64,000 bases of DNA from Erythrobacter sp. (lineage in GTDB: Bacteria; Pseudomonadota; Alphaproteobacteria; Sphingomonadales; Sphingomonadaceae), in the NCBI GenBank assembly GCA_030148605.1, contig JASBTD010000035.1, forward strand, positions 1 to 64,000, written 5' to 3'. Below, piece after piece: positions 27,119 to 35,059 of this stretch. Numbering within the stretch: position 1 is the stretch's first letter; every line of letters begins with the position of its first letter. A model generated the notes under the pieces. The model worked only from the letters and a program-made list of their open reading frames with translations. It had not been told where the DNA came from and did no database searches. Position numbers and translations under genes: made by a program.

Positions 27119-28345
27119 CTAGGCGAATATCCTTCTCGTTCGTGCAATCCCGGCGAGCAAAGCCTCGATGTCGCTTTCATCCGAATAGAGCCCGAAACTG
27201 GCGCGTGCGGTGGCTGGCACGCCCAGATGGTCCATCAGCGGCTGCGCACAGTGATGCCCTGCGCGGATCGCAACATTCGCTTCATCCAATATGGTGCCCA
27301 GATCGTGCGGGTGAACCCCATCCATTGCAAAGCTGACGATGCCCGCACTGCCCGCCGGGCCAAAGATCGTGACATCGTTCATCGCGCCAAGTTCATCGCG
27401 CAATTGCGTGACCAGCTCGCTCTCGCGCGCATGAATCGCATCAAGGCCAAGGCCGTCCACGAAATCAATCGCCGCGTGCAAAGCAATCGCTTCCGTGATT
27501 GCCGGCGTGCCGGCTTCGAACCGCTGCGGCGCCGGGGCGTATGTCGTCTTTTCGAAAGTCACGCGATCGATCATCGCGCCGCCGCCCTGGTAAGGTGGCA
27601 TCCCGTCGAGAATTTCGCTGCGCGCCCACAGCGCCCCGATGCCGGTCGGGCCATAGAGCTTGTGCGCGCTGAACACGTAAAAATCGCAATCCAGCGCCGC
27701 GATATCCAGCGTAAGGCGGGGCGCCGCCTGGCATCCATCAAGCAACAGCTTCGCGCCAACCGCGTGGGCCAGCGCGGCAGCACGCTGCGCATCGAGCACG
27801 GAGCCGAGCACATTCGAGACATGCCCGAAAGCGACCAGCTTGTGCCGCTCGGTCAGCATGGCTTCCGCCGCATCCAGATCGATCCGGTGATCATCGGTCA
27901 GCGGGCAGACATCGATATGCGCGCCCACCCTTTCCGCCAGCATCTGCCACGGCACGATGTTCGAATGATGCTCAAGCGTTGAAAGCAGGATCCGGTCGCC
28001 CGCACCGATATTCGCTGCGCCCCATGTGGCCGCGACAAGATTGATCGCTTCGGTCGCGCCGCGGGTAAAGACGATCTCGTCTTCCTTCCCGCCTAGGAAT
28101 TCAGCTACGCGTCGTCGCGCCGCTTCATAAGCGAGCGTCATTTCAGCCGAACGCGCGTAAACCCCGCGATGCACAGTGGCATAATCTTCACCCAGTGCGC
28201 GCGCCATCGCGTCGATCACAGCGCGCGGCTTTTGCGCCGTCGCTGCGGTATCGAGATAGTGCCACGGCTGGCCCTCGCCGGTCACAAGACCGGGAAAGGC
28301 ACCGCGCGCTTCAGAGAGCCGGGAAAGGATCGCTGCTTCAGTCAA
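27119..28345 (-). CDS. sufS: Cysteine desulfurase SufS
   Basis: 408 residues, PLP-dependent. The PLP Lys is in FSAHKLYGPTGIGAL, and the persulphide Cys in RAGHHCAQPLMDHLG. Provides sulphur from L-cysteine for cluster assembly on SufBCD. LDTAATAQKPRAVIDAM and FTRGATEAINLVA match the group II desulfurases (SufS). Overlaps sufD by 4 bases. No sufE is seen in this operon, so sulphur transfer must use a gene elsewhere or SufU-like help. Confidence 0.96.
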   Translation of the reverse strand: MTEAAILSRLSEARGAFPGLVTGEGQPWHYLDTAATAQKPRAVIDAMARALGEDYATVHRGVYARSAEMTLAYEAARRRVAEFLGGKEDEIVFTRGATEAINLVAATWGAANIGAGDRILLSTLEHHSNIVPWQMLAERVGAHIDVCPLTDDHRIDLDAAEAMLTERHKLVAFGHVSNVLGSVLDAQRAAALAHAVGAKLLLDGCQAAPRLTLDIAALDCDFYVFSAHKLYGPTGIGALWARSEILDGMPPYQGGGAMIDRVTFEKTTYAPAPQRFEAGTPAITEAIALHAAIDFVDGLGLDAIHARESELVTQLRDELGAMNDVTIFGPAGSAGIVSFAMDGVHPHDLGTILDEANVAIRAGHHCAQPLMDHLGVPATARASFGLYSDESDIEALLAGIARTRRIFA

Positions 28346-29097
28346 ATCGCATCCTCGTCAAGATGCGCCAGCGCAGCTTCAAGCATTCTTTCCGCTTCAT
28401 CCGGATCGCTCATCTCGACAAAGGCATCGCCGATGAAAGCCTGCACCAGCAGCTTGCGCGCTACCTCTGGCGGGATGCCGCGTGCCGCCATGTAATATCG
28501 CGCCATCTCATCCATCTGGCCGATCGCCGCACCATGCGCGCATTGCACATCGTCCGCGAAAATCTCCAGCTCCGGCTTGGTATTGGCTGAAGCGCCTTTT
28601 TCCAGCAGCAGCGCGCGAAAATTCTGCGCCGCATCGGTTTTCTGCGCGTGCTTCACCACTTCGATCCGGCCCAGGAAGTTCCCGGTGGCCTTGCCCCAGT
28701 GCACGCTGCGCACGGTCTGGTTTGACGTCGCATTTGGCTCGGCATGGATGGTGCGCGTCACGAATTCCTGCGTCGCGTCACCGCCGCCGACCGTCACACC
28801 GCCAAATTCGAAATGTGCGCCATTTTCCAGTGTCACTTCGACTTCCAGCCGCGCATAGGGGCCGGCAGCATTGAGCGCAAACATGGCATAGCGCGCGCCC
28901 TTGCCAACATGCACGCGCATACGCTCGACACCTGCCGCGACGATGCGCGTATCTTCGCGACTTTCGCCTGCTGCGATGCGGAGCTCGTGCCAATCGGTCA
29001 ACGCCGCAAGTTCTGCCTCCGCCAGAAAGCCCGCATCGGCATAGCGCCAGGCCTCATCACGGTTGCTGGGCCGTTCGAGAGTGGCTGCCTCAGGCAT
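28342..29097 (-). CDS. sufD: SufD, scaffold subunit of SufBCD
   Basis: 251 residues, about 150 fewer than E. coli SufD, as usual for the short alphaproteobacterial form. The conserved beta-helix end is present: HGAAIGQMDEMARYYMAARGI and ARKLLVQAFIGDAFVEM. Forms a heterodimer with SufB on which clusters are built. Overlaps sufC (8 bases) and sufS (4 bases). Confidence 0.92.
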   Translation of the reverse strand: MPEAATLERPSNRDEAWRYADAGFLAEAELAALTDWHELRIAAGESREDTRIVAAGVERMRVHVGKGARYAMFALNAAGPYARLEVEVTLENGAHFEFGGVTVGGGDATQEFVTRTIHAEPNATSNQTVRSVHWGKATGNFLGRIEVVKHAQKTDAAQNFRALLLEKGASANTKPELEIFADDVQCAHGAAIGQMDEMARYYMAARGIPPEVARKLLVQAFIGDAFVEMSDPDEAERMLEAALAHLDEDAI

Positions 29098-29839
29098 CGG
29101 CCATCACCGCGTCATAGCCTTCTTCTTCCAGCCGCAGCGCCAGTTCCGGCCCGCCGGTCTGCACGATCCGGCCAGCGGCAAGCACGCTGACCTTGTCCGG
29201 CTTCACCACGTCAAGCAGGCGCTGGTAATGCGTGATCAGCAGCACGCCCTTGTCGGGCGCGCGCATGATCGCATTGATCCCTTCGCCCACCACGCGGAGC
29301 GCATCGATATCGAGCCCGCTGTCGGTTTCGTCGAGCACAGCGAATTTGGGGGCAAGGATGCCCATCTGGACCATCTCGGCGCGCTTCTTCTCGCCGCCGG
29401 AAAAGCCGACATTCACATTGCGCTTGAGCATTTCCATGTCCATCCGCAACAGGCCCGCCTGTTCCTTCGCCAGCTTGAGGAATTCGCCGCCTGACAGTGG
29501 CTCTTCGCCGCGCGCCTTGCGCTGCGAGTTCAAGGCTTCGCGCAGAAACTGGACGTTCGACACGCCCGGGATCTCGACCGGATACTGGAAGCCCAGGAAC
29601 AGGCCCGCCGCAGCGCGCTCATGCGGTTCGAGTTCGAACAGGTCCTCACCCATGAAGCTGACAGAGCCTTCAGTCACTTCATAGCCCGGCCTGCCGCCCA
29701 GCACATAGGCAAGTGTCGACTTGCCTGCACCATTGGGCCCCATGATGGCGTGGATCTCGCCCGCGGCGACTTCGAGCGTCAACCCGTTGAGGATTTTCTT
29801 GCCGTCGATCTCGGCGTGGAGGTTTTCAATCTTGAGCAT
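29090..29839 (-). CDS. sufC: SufC ATPase of the SufBCD complex
   Basis: 249 residues from ATG 29839 (MLKIENLHAEIDGKKILNGL). ABC ATPase with Walker A GPNGAGKST, signature FSGGEKKRAEM, Walker B FAVLDETDSGLD and H-loop LITHYQR. ATP hydrolysis opens the SufB-SufD interface during cluster assembly. An upstream ATG (29854) would add five residues. Confidence 0.96.
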   Translation of the reverse strand: MLKIENLHAEIDGKKILNGLTLEVAAGEIHAIMGPNGAGKSTLAYVLGGRPGYEVTEGSVSFMGEDLFELEPHERAAAGLFLGFQYPVEIPGVSNVQFLREALNSQRKARGEEPLSGGEFLKLAKEQAGLLRMDMEMLKRNVNVGFSGGEKKRAEMVQMGILAPKFAVLDETDSGLDIDALRVVGEGINAIMRAPDKGVLLITHYQRLLDVVKPDKVSVLAAGRIVQTGGPELALRLEEEGYDAVMADA

Positions 29840-29872
29840 TTCTGGCTTTCGCAATGTGTGTTCGGGTGCCGG

Positions 29873-30067
29873 TCAAAACACCTTGAGGAATTCGGGGAGG
29901 AAATAGAGCGCGATCAGCGTAACCAGCACCAGGCTCACGATGCCGACAGTCGAAAAACCGCGGCTCAGGTTCATCGTCAGCACGCCCAGCGCGACAAAGG
30001 CAGGGATCACAAAGGCCAGGATACGCTGCATGTCAGGCGCCATGAAATCATTCAGTCCAGGTATCAT
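29873..30067 (-). CDS. Small membrane protein inside the suf operon
   Basis: 64 residues with two membrane segments (about 14-32 and 41-58) and short ends. The ATG overlaps the stop of the DUF559 gene (ATGA), and sufC starts 33 bp downstream, so it is part of the suf transcript. No family recognised; its position suggests a role in cluster assembly or simply co-expression. Confidence 0.65.
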   Translation of the reverse strand: MIPGLNDFMAPDMQRILAFVIPAFVALGVLTMNLSRGFSTVGIVSLVLVTLIALYFLPEFLKVF

Positions 30068-30612
30068 CAGTCATCTCCTTCACTCGTGTCAGAGCGGCCC
30101 GATGATTGTCTGTTTTGTGTTTGATTCCTGCGGGGCGTCGAACGTTCGCGGTGCGCGCGCATGCCTTCGCGCTTGTCGCCGATGCGCATGCGCATGCCAA
30201 GCGTGATCCGCTCAAGCACAGCATCCATATTCTCGAGGATGTCCTTCGCCTTGATCCGCATTACGCGGATACCGACGCTTTCCAGGCTCTTGTCGCGGCG
30301 TTTGGCGAGCGCTTCGTCTGCGCCTTCTTCGTCGATCATGATCGCCATGCCCAGATTGTGGCAATTGAAGTCGACAATCGCGCTGCCAACCACAGCAAAG
30401 CGCTTGAAGGTGTAACGGCCAAGGTCCGCCTTGGCGAAACGCGCGGCGAGCGCCTTATGCGCAGGCGAAGCGAAGCGGCGCATTTCGCGTGCCTGCTCGT
30501 GCAGCGCATCGAGCCGCTTCTCGCTGATTTCCCAGCCACGCCCTTTCTTCTTGAGATTGGGCGCTTCGGTGGCGGGTGTATCCGAGAGTTTGAGGGTCTT
30601 GCGGTCGGTCAT
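30067..30612 (-). CDS. DUF559 endonuclease-like protein in the suf operon
   Basis: 181 residues. The middle part matches DUF559 (restriction-endonuclease-like fold related to very-short-patch repair): ALAARFAKADLGRYTFKRFA, VDFNCHNLGMAIMIDEE and KRRDKSLESVGIRVMRIKAKDIL. The Asp of VDFNCHN and the Glu-rich next strand are the likely metal ligands. A basic tail (about 145-181) follows. Its ATG overlaps a relic sufB stop (30609-30611), which shows that it was once directly coupled to sufB. Link to Fe-S assembly is positional only. Confidence 0.75.
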   Translation of the reverse strand: MTDRKTLKLSDTPATEAPNLKKKGRGWEISEKRLDALHEQAREMRRFASPAHKALAARFAKADLGRYTFKRFAVVGSAIVDFNCHNLGMAIMIDEEGADEALAKRRDKSLESVGIRVMRIKAKDILENMDAVLERITLGMRMRIGDKREGMRAHRERSTPRRNQTQNRQSSGRSDTSEGDD

Positions 30613-30639
30613 CCCACGCTCCCTTCAAGCGAGATCGCC
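30609..30639 (-). repeat. Relic second copy of the sufB 3' end
   Basis: 31 bp that match 30746-30776 (the true sufB end) at 26 positions. Read on the minus strand both copies encode AISLEGSVG-stop. All five differences are synonymous (GAA/GAG, AGC/TCA, GTG/GTC). The relic stop overlaps the DUF559 start as ATGA. Confidence 0.9.
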
Positions 30640-30640
30640 G

Positions 30641-30730
30641 CCTCGTCATTGCGAGCGTAGCGAAGCAATCCAGAGCGGCGCGCGCTCATGCTGGATTGCC
30701 GCGGCGACTGCGTCGCCTCGCAATGACGGT
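30641..30730. repeat. Palindromic intergenic repeat element
   Basis: Outer arms CGTCATTGCGAG (30644-30655) and CTCGCAATGACGG (30717-30729) are inverted copies; inner arms GCAATCCAG and CTGGATTGC (30665-30673, 30691-30699) are too. The motif CGTCATTGCGAGC...GAAGCAATCCAG is one I know as a widespread intergenic repeat in many bacteria, including sphingomonads. Only one copy was seen in this window. It could form a long hairpin in the suf mRNA between sufB and the distal genes. Confidence 0.8.
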
Positions 30731-30745
30731 TAAGATAGAAGGCGC

Positions 30746-32242
30746 TCATCCGACTGACCCCTCAAGCGAGATCGCCAGCAGCTTTTGCGCCTCGACGGCG
30801 AATTCCATCGGCAGTTCCTTGAGCACGTCCTTGGCAAAGCCGTTGACGATCAGCGCCACCGCCTCTTCTTCATCCATCCCACGCTGCATCGCGTAGAACA
30901 GCTGGTCATCGCTGATCTTGGACGTCGTCGCTTCATGCTCGATCTGCGCGGTGGGGTTCTTCACCTCGATATAAGGCACGGTGTGCGCGCCGCATTCTGA
31001 GCCGAGCAGCAGGCTGTCGCATTGAGTGAAATTGCGCACCCTATCGGCATTGGCGCCAACGCGCACCAGCCCGCGATAGGTGTTGTTGCTCTTGCCGGCT
31101 GAAATCCCTTTCGAGATGATTGTACTGCGCGAACCCGCGCCATTGTGGATCATCTTCGTGCCAGTATCGGCCTGCTGGAAATTGTTGGTGACCGCGACCG
31201 AGTAGAATTCGCCCACGCTGTCTTTCCCGTTCAATACACAGGAAGGATATTTCCATGTGACGGCGCTACCGGTCTCTACCTGAGTCCAGCTGATTTTACT
31301 GCGGTCGCCCTGGCACAGCCCGCGCTTGGTCACGAAATTGTAGATCCCGCCCTTGCCTTCGGCATTGCCGGGATACCAGTTCTGCACCGTCGAATATTTG
31401 ATCTCTGCATCTTCCAATGCGACCAGCTCGACCACGGCAGCGTGGAGCTGGTTTTCATCGCGCATTGGCGCGGTGCAGCCTTCCAGATAGCTGACATAGC
31501 TGCCTTTTTCCGCCACGATCAGCGTGCGCTCGAACTGGCCCGTATTCTCCGCATTGATGCGGAAATAGGTCGAAAGCTCCATCGGGCAGCGCACCCCCTC
31601 TGGCACGTAGACAAAGGTGCCATCCGAGAAGACCGCGCAATTGAGCGTGGCGAAGAAATTGTCATGCTGCGGCACAACCTTGCCGAGCCACTTCTTCACC
31701 AGCTCTGGGTGTTCCTTGATCGCCTCCGAAATCGAGAGGAAGATAACGCCAGCCTTCTTCAGCTCCTCGCGGAAGGTAGTGGCAACGCTGACGCTGTCGA
31801 ACACGGCATCGACGGCGACCTTGCGCGCGCCTTCGACACCGGCCAGAACCTCTTGTTCTGCAACGGGAATACCAAGCTTGTCATAAACCGCCTTGATCTC
31901 CGGATCGAGCTCGTCAAGCGACTTGAGCTTCTCCTTCTTCTTCGGCGCGGCGTAATAATAGGCGTCCTGATAATCGATCGCCGGATAGCCAACCCTGGCC
32001 CAATCGGGCTCTTCCATTTCCTGCCACAGGCGAAACGCCTTCAAGCGCCATTCGAGCATCCATTCCGGCTCGCCCTTCTTGGCCGAGATGAAACGCACTG
32101 TGTCTTCGCTGAGGCCTTTCTCCGCGAATTCAGTCTCGATATCGGCAGACCAGCCGTGCTCGTATTCGGCCGCTTTCGCCGCAGCTTCCTTCGCTTCGGC
32201 GTCCATCTCGGGTTTGGCCTTGATGTCTACTTCGTTGCTCAT
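30746..32242 (-). CDS. sufB: SufB, scaffold subunit of SufBCD
   Basis: 498 residues. Assembles Fe-S clusters with SufC and SufD. Highly conserved blocks: [61 protein letters not shown]-like [20 protein letters not shown] and [21 protein letters not shown]. The Cys in GSECGAHT is the conserved acceptor region. Start ATG overlaps the stop of the Rrf2 gene. Its 3' end has a diverged duplicate downstream. Confidence 0.97.
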   Translation of the reverse strand: MSNEVDIKAKPEMDAEAKEAAAKAAEYEHGWSADIETEFAEKGLSEDTVRFISAKKGEPEWMLEWRLKAFRLWQEMEEPDWARVGYPAIDYQDAYYYAAPKKKEKLKSLDELDPEIKAVYDKLGIPVAEQEVLAGVEGARKVAVDAVFDSVSVATTFREELKKAGVIFLSISEAIKEHPELVKKWLGKVVPQHDNFFATLNCAVFSDGTFVYVPEGVRCPMELSTYFRINAENTGQFERTLIVAEKGSYVSYLEGCTAPMRDENQLHAAVVELVALEDAEIKYSTVQNWYPGNAEGKGGIYNFVTKRGLCQGDRSKISWTQVETGSAVTWKYPSCVLNGKDSVGEFYSVAVTNNFQQADTGTKMIHNGAGSRSTIISKGISAGKSNNTYRGLVRVGANADRVRNFTQCDSLLLGSECGAHTVPYIEVKNPTAQIEHEATTSKISDDQLFYAMQRGMDEEEAVALIVNGFAKDVLKELPMEFAVEAQKLLAISLEGSVG

Positions 32243-32649
32243 GCCATCTCTTCAATTCGCGCAAGGCTGGTGAGCGAAATTTCCGCCAGCGCCATGCGCA
32301 ATGCTTCGTTGATTACCGGCCAATGCGGTTTGACGGTGCAATTGTGATCGACCACGCAATCCTGCCCGTCGACGCAGGCGGTAAGCGCGATCGGCCCTTC
32401 GACCGCTTCGACAATATCTGCCACGCTGATCGCCGCTGCGGGGCGCGCCAGCTGCAAGCCGCCGCCCGCACCGCGCACCGAACGCAGGAGCCCTGCAGCC
32501 GTTAGCTTGCTGACCACTTTCTGCACGGTCGGTGCCGGAAGTCCGGTCTCATTCGCCAGCTCGCCAGCTGACACACGCCCGCCACCACAGTGGCGCGCGG
32601 CGGCGCTCATGATGACGACCGCATAGTCAGCAAGATTGGAAAGGCGCAT
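32239..32649 (-). CDS. IscR-like Rrf2-family regulator of the suf operon
   Basis: 136 residues from ATG 32649 ([18 protein letters not shown]). Winged helix with recognition helix in [23 protein letters not shown]. Three cysteines at 92, 98 and 104 have the same numbering and spacing as the [2Fe-2S] ligands of E. coli IscR. It should sense cluster status and control this operon. Upstream ATGs (32700, 32679) are unlikely because a candidate operator lies in that stretch and the family starts at MRLSN. Confidence 0.9.
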   Translation of the reverse strand: MRLSNLADYAVVIMSAAARHCGGGRVSAGELANETGLPAPTVQKVVSKLTAAGLLRSVRGAGGGLQLARPAAAISVADIVEAVEGPIALTACVDGQDCVVDHNCTVKPHWPVINEALRMALAEISLTSLARIEEMA

Positions 32650-32663
32650 ATCGCTCCAGCTTA

Positions 32664-32686
32664 AATTGGACTGATTCATTCCGATT
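32664..32686 (-). promoter_or_regulatory. Candidate IscR-type operator of the suf operon
   Basis: On the plus strand the core GACTGATTCATTC (32669-32681) fits the central part of the IscR type 1 consensus GACTRWWWYAGTC at 12 of 13 positions. It lies within a dyad AATTGGA / TCCGATT (32664-32686). It is 15-37 bp upstream of the regulator start, where autorepression would act. A possible minus-strand -35 (TTGAAA) lies about 40 bp further upstream with a weak -10 17 bp later. Confidence 0.5.
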
Positions 32687-32772
32687 TCCGAGCTAGGCAT
32701 GAACGAGAGCTATTTCAACGCGAAAGCGCTTGTTGCGAGTCGTTAGCAAGAAGTGGCGGGACCCGCCCCGCG

Positions 32773-33720
32773 CTAGAGCGAGCGGTTCTTCGCGCCGATA
32801 GGATCAATCTCGCGGAAATTTCGCAGGTCCAGCATCTCTGTAAGGTAAGGCGATTCTGCTCCTGTCAGGCGGGCTGGGGTGCGCCCGGCGAACAGGCTGA
32901 TTTCGCGGATCATGTGCGATTGATCGTAAAATGCTTCTGCGATCGCTGCTTCCAGTTCGGGCCGCAGCGCCGGAAGCGACATGAATCCCGCCGCGCGCAG
33001 CGCACGATATTTGCGCGCCAGAGCTTGCGGCGGAAGGCCGAAATAGCGCTCCACCAGGCGCTGGACCTGTCGGCTTGAATAGGCAGCCTGCGCATAGAGG
33101 TCGGAAACATCCGGGTTCAGCTCGATGCTGAGCCAGCGGGTTGTCTGCTTGATCAGTTCGGCATGGCGGCTGTTCACCGGCTTGAGATTGGCACCGATAT
33201 ATTCGCACAAACCCTCGGCACATTGCGGGCCGGGCATGCTGCCTGTGCGATACTGCTGGCAGAGCGCATGGCCCATCCGCTCCACTTCATCGCCCAGCCA
33301 TTCGGCTGCCCGGTAGAGGCGATTGCCATGCTCCCCCGCGTTGAGCCCGGTCAGCGCGGCCCAGCCCAGCGGTGACATGACTGCGCCGATCGCATGGAAT
33401 GGCCCGTCGACAATGAAAGGCGCAGCAACCGAGAATGGAGTGAGCAAATTGACTTCATGGCTGGGATCGGTCCGGCCGTCGCGAAACTGCATTTCGCCAA
33501 CGCCATAGGGAAACAGCGCGAGATGGCCGATCGCAGCTGGCTGGATATCGCGGATCACCGCTTCATCGCAGCGGAAATGATAAAGCGTGGTGATATAGTC
33601 GCTAAGCGAGACTGGCGGGGCGATATAATCGAGTTGGAATTTGTTTCGCGGGGTAAGCGCAATAGCGCTTATGGCTTGGTTTTGCGCAGGCGCAGTGGTT
33701 CGTTCAACCGGCTTGTCCAT
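32773..33720 (-). CDS. AraC-family transcriptional regulator
   Basis: 315 residues from ATG 33720, chosen because GGGGAG lies 5 bases upstream; ATG 33741 is the alternative. The N-terminal about 200 residues are a sensing domain (DUF6597-like pattern VSLSDYITTLYHFRCDE), and the C-terminus has a double helix-turn-helix (VSDLYAQAAYSSRQVQRLVERYFGL; IAEAFYDQSHMIREISLFAG). Ligand and targets are unknown. Positioned 123 bp upstream of the suf operon on the same strand, but the gap and the candidate operator argue for separate transcription. Confidence 0.88.
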   Translation of the reverse strand: MDKPVERTTAPAQNQAISAIALTPRNKFQLDYIAPPVSLSDYITTLYHFRCDEAVIRDIQPAAIGHLALFPYGVGEMQFRDGRTDPSHEVNLLTPFSVAAPFIVDGPFHAIGAVMSPLGWAALTGLNAGEHGNRLYRAAEWLGDEVERMGHALCQQYRTGSMPGPQCAEGLCEYIGANLKPVNSRHAELIKQTTRWLSIELNPDVSDLYAQAAYSSRQVQRLVERYFGLPPQALARKYRALRAAGFMSLPALRPELEAAIAEAFYDQSHMIREISLFAGRTPARLTGAESPYLTEMLDLRNFREIDPIGAKNRSL

Positions 33721-33754
33721 CGCGCTCCCCATCAACTTCAAGGCCGCACCCTAA

Positions 33755-33795
33755 CACGAAAATAAAAAAGGGCGGCCCCATAAAGGAACCGCCCT
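33755..33795 (-). terminator. Strong intrinsic terminator (minus strand)
   Basis: On the minus strand, stem AGGGCGG / CCGCCCT (33795-33789 and 33776-33770) encloses a 12-base loop and is followed by TTTTTTATTTT. It points left and would end a minus-strand transcript starting before pyrD; no annotated gene other than the 43-codon frame at 33794-33925 uses it. Confidence 0.85.
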
Positions 33796-33925
33796 AGAAG
33801 TTGAGGAACTTTTCGCATTGCTGCTCCGAGCCCTTCGGGTCGCAGTTCCTGATTAGCCGATTCACCTCAGCTCGAATTGTATGCAAACGACAAGAGTTGG
33901 TCTGAATCGCAGTTTTTCTTGTCAT
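33794..33925 (-). CDS. Possible 43-aa small protein (or small RNA)
   Basis: ATG 33925 opens a 43-codon frame (MTRKTAIQTNSCRLHTIRAE, then VNRLIRNCDPKGSEQQCEKFLNF) whose TAG stop forms the base of a strong terminator. The product would be basic with three Cys and an amphipathic helix. A TTGACG hexamer sits about 25 bp upstream, too close to serve as an ordinary -35 for this ATG with a leader, and no ribosome-binding site is seen. So this is either a small gene with an unusual start or a short non-coding transcript. Confidence 0.4.
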   Translation of the reverse strand: MTRKTAIQTNSCRLHTIRAEVNRLIRNCDPKGSEQQCEKFLNF

Positions 33926-34007
33926 CAGATTGAAATAATTAACTATTCGCGTCAAGCACTTCTCAGTGCTCGACAGCGGACTGCCGCCTTGCCATAGGCT
34001 GCAGCCC

Positions 34008-35048
34008 ATGATCTTCCGCCTACTGCGCCCCGCACTGTTTACCATCGACTCCGAATCGGCCCATCGCATGGCGGTGGAAGGGCTCAAGCTCCTGCCGCAA
34101 CGCAAGCCCGCGATCGCAGACGCGATCGCCACCCGCGTTGCCGGTATAGACTTCCCCAACCCGGTCGGTGTGGCGGCGGGCTTCGACAAGGATGCCGAAG
34201 TGCCTGACGCGCTGCTCGGCCTTGGTTTCGGTTTTACCGAAGTCGGATCGATCACCCCTTTGCCGCAGTCCGGCAACCCAAAGCCGCGATTGTTTCGATT
34301 GGTCGAAGACAGGGCCGTGATCAACCGGATGGGGTTCAACAATGGCGGTGCCGAAGCCGCGCTCGCCCGGCTCGAGAAGCGCAAGGGCCGCTCAGGCGTG
34401 CTCGGCATCAATATCGGCGCGAACAAGGATTCTGAAGATCGGATCGCGGACTACGCAACGATGACGCGGCTGATGGCGCCTCACGCCAGTTACCTCGCGG
34501 TCAATATCTCCAGCCCCAACACGCCCGGCCTGCGCGCCTTGCAGGATGAAGGTGCGCTGACCGAACTGCTTGATGCCGTGATCGAAGCACGCGCTGAGGC
34601 AACACCGGATACTCCGCCGCCGATCTTTCTCAAGGTCGCTCCTGACCTTGAGCCCGCTGACATTAATGCCATCGCGCGAATCGCGATCGACAAGGAGCTG
34701 GGCGCTTTGATTGTTTCCAACACCACGATTTCCCGGCCCGAGCTGCGCTCGCACCATGCGCATGAGACCGGCGGGCTTTCAGGCGCGCCGTTGAAACCGC
34801 TCGCGCTCCAGCGAATCCGCGATTTCCGCGCGGCGACAGGCGGCGCGCTGCCGCTGGTTGGCGTAGGCGGGATCGGAAGCGCTGAAGATGCCTGGGAACG
34901 GATCAAGGCCGGGGCGAGCCTGGTTCAGATCTACAGCGCGATGGTCTATGAAGGGCCGGGCCTTGGCGCGAAAATCGTGCGCGGGATCGAGCGGCTGATG
35001 AAGCGCGAAGGGCATTCAACCATTGCCGAAGCTGTCGGAAGCGAATAG
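34008..35048 (+). CDS. pyrD: Dihydroorotate dehydrogenase (quinone), class 2
   Basis: 346 residues from ATG 34008 (MIFRLLRPALFTIDSESAHR). The N-terminal helical extension marks the membrane-associated class 2 enzyme, which oxidises dihydroorotate to orotate with FMN and passes electrons to quinone. Conserved blocks: NPVGVAAGFDKDAEVP, GFTEVGSITPLPQSGNPKPR, NRMGFNNGG, LAVNISSPNTPGLR and VGVGGIGSAEDAWERIKAGA. Confidence 0.97.
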   Translation: MIFRLLRPALFTIDSESAHRMAVEGLKLLPQRKPAIADAIATRVAGIDFPNPVGVAAGFDKDAEVPDALLGLGFGFTEVGSITPLPQSGNPKPRLFRLVEDRAVINRMGFNNGGAEAALARLEKRKGRSGVLGINIGANKDSEDRIADYATMTRLMAPHASYLAVNISSPNTPGLRALQDEGALTELLDAVIEARAEATPDTPPPIFLKVAPDLEPADINAIARIAIDKELGALIVSNTTISRPELRSHHAHETGGLSGAPLKPLALQRIRDFRAATGGALPLVGVGGIGSAEDAWERIKAGASLVQIYSAMVYEGPGLGAKIVRGIERLMKREGHSTIAEAVGSE

Positions 35049-35059
35049 CGCTTAGCGCC

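Noticed and set aside
31145-32347. 400-codon open frame on the plus strand
   Set aside because: Entirely antisense to sufB; long antisense frames are expected in GC-rich coding DNA and the translation has no recognisable domain or ribosome-binding site.
33926-34426. Upstream part of the 210-codon minus-strand frame over pyrD
   Set aside because: Antisense shadow of pyrD; only its last 43 codons lie outside pyrD and are kept as a separate candidate.
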